Source of the DNA: Lentimicrobiaceae bacterium
GTDB lineage: Bacteria > Bacteroidota > Bacteroidia > Bacteroidales > WCHB1-69
Assembly (NCBI GenBank): GCA_009787485.1
Contig: WQWP01000105.1
Span: 1-7,373 of the forward strand
Direction of reading: 5' to 3'
DNA: 7,373 nucleotides
Part shown: in pieces, positions 5,794 through 7,373 of the stretch
Position numbering within the stretch: position 1 is the first letter of the stretch
How the letters are laid out: each line of letters starts with the position of its first letter
Notes under the pieces: model-generated
What the model was told of the DNA's origin: nothing
Seen by the model: only the letters and a program-made list of their open reading frames with translations
Database searches by the model: none
Translations under genes and position numbers: made by a program

Positions 5794-5819
5794 TTATTTC
5801 AAAAAATCGTGTTTCTTTG
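5785..5819 (+). promoter_or_regulatory. Weak candidate promoter before the hdrC-like gene
   Basis: TTTCTTTG (5812-5819) differs at one position from the Bacteroidota -7 box TAnnTTTG. A TTG at 5785-5787 lies 24 nt upstream of it, slightly beyond the usual spacing and inside the end of the preceding gene. The hdr genes may instead be read through from the upstream gene. Confidence 0.2.
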
Positions 5820-5842
5820 CGCGTTTCTAATTGTTAAAGAAC

Positions 5843-6532
5843 ATGGGAAATATCACGACTTTACTTTTGCAGGATATGCGTTTTCAGGAAGCGCTTAATG
5901 CGTGCATGAATTGCGGGGTTTGCACCGCCATTTGTCCTTCGGCTGAGTTTTATAATTACGACCCGCGCAAGATTTGCGATATCGTGCAGCGCCAGGAAGA
6001 TGTAGAAATTGAAAGGCTGTTACGCTCCGAAACGATTTGGTACTGCGGCGAATGTATGTCGTGCGCTACCCGATGCCCGCGCGGAAACAAGCCCGGGCTA
6101 CTCATCATGTCGCTAAGAAAAATTGCCCAACAATTGGGGTATTTTGCAGATAGCGAAAAAGGTCGCCAACAGTTGGTCTTGAAAAAAGTAATCGGCGGCT
6201 CTATCTTAGACCGCGGCTATTGCGTTCATCCTGATATTGTTCATCCCGACTTGCATCCTGAACAGGGGCCGATTTGGAAATGGTATCGCGATCACATTAA
6301 AGAGATTGCCCCGAGATTGGGCGCCAACTATAAAGGCGAAGGGGCCGGTGCGCTACGACGTGTTTCCGATAAAAACTTAGAAGAGATTAAGGAGATTTTT
6401 GAAGCTACCGGCGCGCTCGATTTTCACAATAATATTGATTGGTTTTCGGATGAAAAACGAGGAACGACTTCAGAGCGGACGTATTTGAATGAAATTTATA
6501 CTGCAAATAATAATACTCATAGCCGCAGTTAA
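5843..6532 (+). CDS. HdrC-like iron-sulfur protein (heterodisulfide reductase subunit C family)
   Basis: This 229-aa soluble protein carries two complete 4Fe-4S motifs near its N-terminus: C21-x2-C24-x2-C27-x3-C31-P and C68-x2-C71-x2-C74-x3-C78-P. They are joined by YNYDPRKICDIV (37-48) and followed by RGNKPGLLIMSLRKIA, the arrangement of HdrC. The family passes electrons between a flavoprotein or quinone partner and the catalytic HdrB-type subunit. Beyond residue 100 it has an extended tail with no recognisable motif, making it longer than classical HdrC. I chose the ATG at 5843; an in-frame TTG at 5831 is a less likely start. Its stop lies 2 nt before the hdrB-like ATG, so the two are translationally linked. 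This is not evidence of methanogenesis: HdrBC-type pairs are widespread in bacteria. The true electron donor and acceptor are unknown. Confidence 0.87.
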   Translation: MGNITTLLLQDMRFQEALNACMNCGVCTAICPSAEFYNYDPRKICDIVQRQEDVEIERLLRSETIWYCGECMSCATRCPRGNKPGLLIMSLRKIAQQLGYFADSEKGRQQLVLKKVIGGSILDRGYCVHPDIVHPDLHPEQGPIWKWYRDHIKEIAPRLGANYKGEGAGALRRVSDKNLEEIKEIFEATGALDFHNNIDWFSDEKRGTTSERTYLNEIYTANNNTHSRS

Positions 6533-6534
6533 TT

Positions 6535-7373
6535 ATGAAAAAACACTTTTGGAACGAATATCAAAAAGAGATCGCCGATGATCATTTTTTCTACGGTCGA
6601 AGCTGCATCCGGCAAACTTTTTTCCCGGGCTCGGAAACTACTTTTTTAAAAATTATGCGCGATGAACTGGGCAAAGAGATCTACGATAATGCCGACCAAC
6701 ACACATGCACCGGCATTGGCTACCACAGCGATATTGTGCCGCTGGAAACCACTATGACCGTGATTGCGCGCCTGTTTGCCCTAATGACCGAGCAAGGCTA
6801 CGAAAATTACGCCGCCTCCTGCATCACATCGTTTGGGCTTTATAATGAGATGATTGAGATGTGGAAGCACCATCCGGAGTTACTGCAGAAAACCCGCGAA
6901 ACATTGAAAAAAGCCACTGGGCGAGTATTTGAAATTCCTAAAAATGTGGCGCATCCCTCCGATATTATTTACAAATTCCGTTTAGAGTTGAAGGAAAAGA
7001 TGAAATATCAATTGGTGAATCGTTTTACCGGAAAACCGTTGCAGGTGGTAGAGCATATTGGTTGTCATTATGCTAAGATGTTTCCGGAGACCGGCGTGGG
7101 CAAAGCCGAGTTCCCATACGTGCTGGCCGGCATGATTGAAGCGTGGGGCGGAGAAGTGATAGACTACCCCGAGCGCCGCCATTGCTGCGGTTTCGGATTT
7201 AGAAACTACTTGGTGCAAGCCAACCGAGGGTCTTCTATTGCCAACACAAAGAAAAAGTTTGAATCTATGGAGCCTTACGAGCCCGATTTTATCGTGTGCA
7301 ACTGTCCGGGCTGCCCCATGTTTTTAGATAAATGGCAATACACCATCGCCGAACTGGAAAACAAAACTTACGA
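6535..7373 (+). CDS. HdrB-like CCG-domain protein, 3'-truncated by window edge
   Basis: The frame is open from the ATG at 6535 to the window end (279 residues, no stop), and most of the protein is probably present. The family has two CCG domains that bind unusual [4Fe-4S] clusters and reduce disulfide-type substrates. The second domain is intact: C177 (HIGCHYA), C217-C218-G (RHCCGFGF) and C257-x2-C260 (CNCPGC). The first is degenerate: C24 (GRSCIRQ), C58-T59-G (HTCTGIG) and C96-x2-S99 (ASCITSF), so Thr and Ser occupy two of the five ligand positions while the spacing is preserved. The gene follows hdrC-like by 2 nt, the normal HdrCB pairing. The substrate is unlikely to be CoM-S-S-CoB in this phylum and is not identifiable here; further subunits may lie downstream. 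LutA-type lactate-utilisation CCG proteins are an alternative family, but the HdrC partner favours HdrB. Confidence 0.87.
   Translation, partial: MKKHFWNEYQKEIADDHFFYGRSCIRQTFFPGSETTFLKIMRDELGKEIYDNADQHTCTGIGYHSDIVPLETTMTVIARLFALMTEQGYENYAASCITSFGLYNEMIEMWKHHPELLQKTRETLKKATGRVFEIPKNVAHPSDIIYKFRLELKEKMKYQLVNRFTGKPLQVVEHIGCHYAKMFPETGVGKAEFPYVLAGMIEAWGGEVIDYPERRHCCGFGFRNYLVQANRGSSIANTKKKFESMEPYEPDFIVCNCPGCPMFLDKWQYTIAELENKTY

Noticed and set aside
6982..7218. 78-residue minus-strand open frame near the right edge
   Set aside because: It is antisense to the HdrB-like gene, whose CCG motifs lie in this stretch, and has no recognisable features.

Overview
The window reads as a chromosomal segment of a Bacteroidota bacterium, probably an environmental, Cytophagia- or Chitinophagaceae-like lineage. 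The evidence is the gene content (a FtsL-like protein and FtsI of the Bacteroidota type, and a KilA-N protein of a form common in that phylum), A-rich sequence instead of Shine-Dalgarno motifs before start codons, a TAnnTTTG-type promoter box, and a very AT-rich spacer. The phylum-level call is an inference from family knowledge; genus cannot be named.

Left two thirds, minus strand: the head of the division and cell wall (dcw) cluster, read right to left as mraZ (4165-4635), rsmH/mraW (3247-4149), an ftsL-like gene (2857-3162) and ftsI (633-2657). These encode the cluster's DNA-binding regulator, a 16S rRNA m4C1402 methyltransferase, a small bitopic divisome protein and the septal peptidoglycan transpeptidase. 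Where murE would normally follow, the next gene is instead a KilA-N domain gene (1-552, running off the window edge).

The spacers in this operon are filled with heptanucleotide repeats. A 22-copy TTAGTGG-type array switches orientation at a small palindrome and continues as six CCACTAA-type units, making a 99-bp imperfect palindrome between ftsL and ftsI. Four more TTAGTGG units lie before ftsL, next to a second, different heptad family (xxTATTC type) that runs into the end of rsmH. The stop codons of ftsL and rsmH lie inside heptads, and the starts of ftsL, ftsI and the KilA-N gene each have a CCACTAA unit just upstream.

Middle: a spacer of about 500 nt between the divergent mraZ and outer-membrane genes. 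It holds the probable mraZ promoter, several DnaA-box-like motifs in AT-rich DNA, and a compact GC-rich element with two interleaved inverted repeats.

Right, plus strand: a secreted outer-membrane beta-barrel protein (5140-5793), then a tightly spaced hdrC-like/hdrB-like pair (5843-6532 and 6535 to the window end). HdrC carries two complete 4Fe-4S motifs. HdrB has a complete C-terminal CCG motif, but its N-terminal motif has Thr and Ser at two of the five cysteine positions. The pair is probably a cytosolic thiol/disulfide or quinone-linked electron-transfer module; its partner is not in view.

The least explained material is the family of 7-nt repeats, the GC-rich element, the KilA-N gene in the dcw cluster and the asymmetric HdrB.
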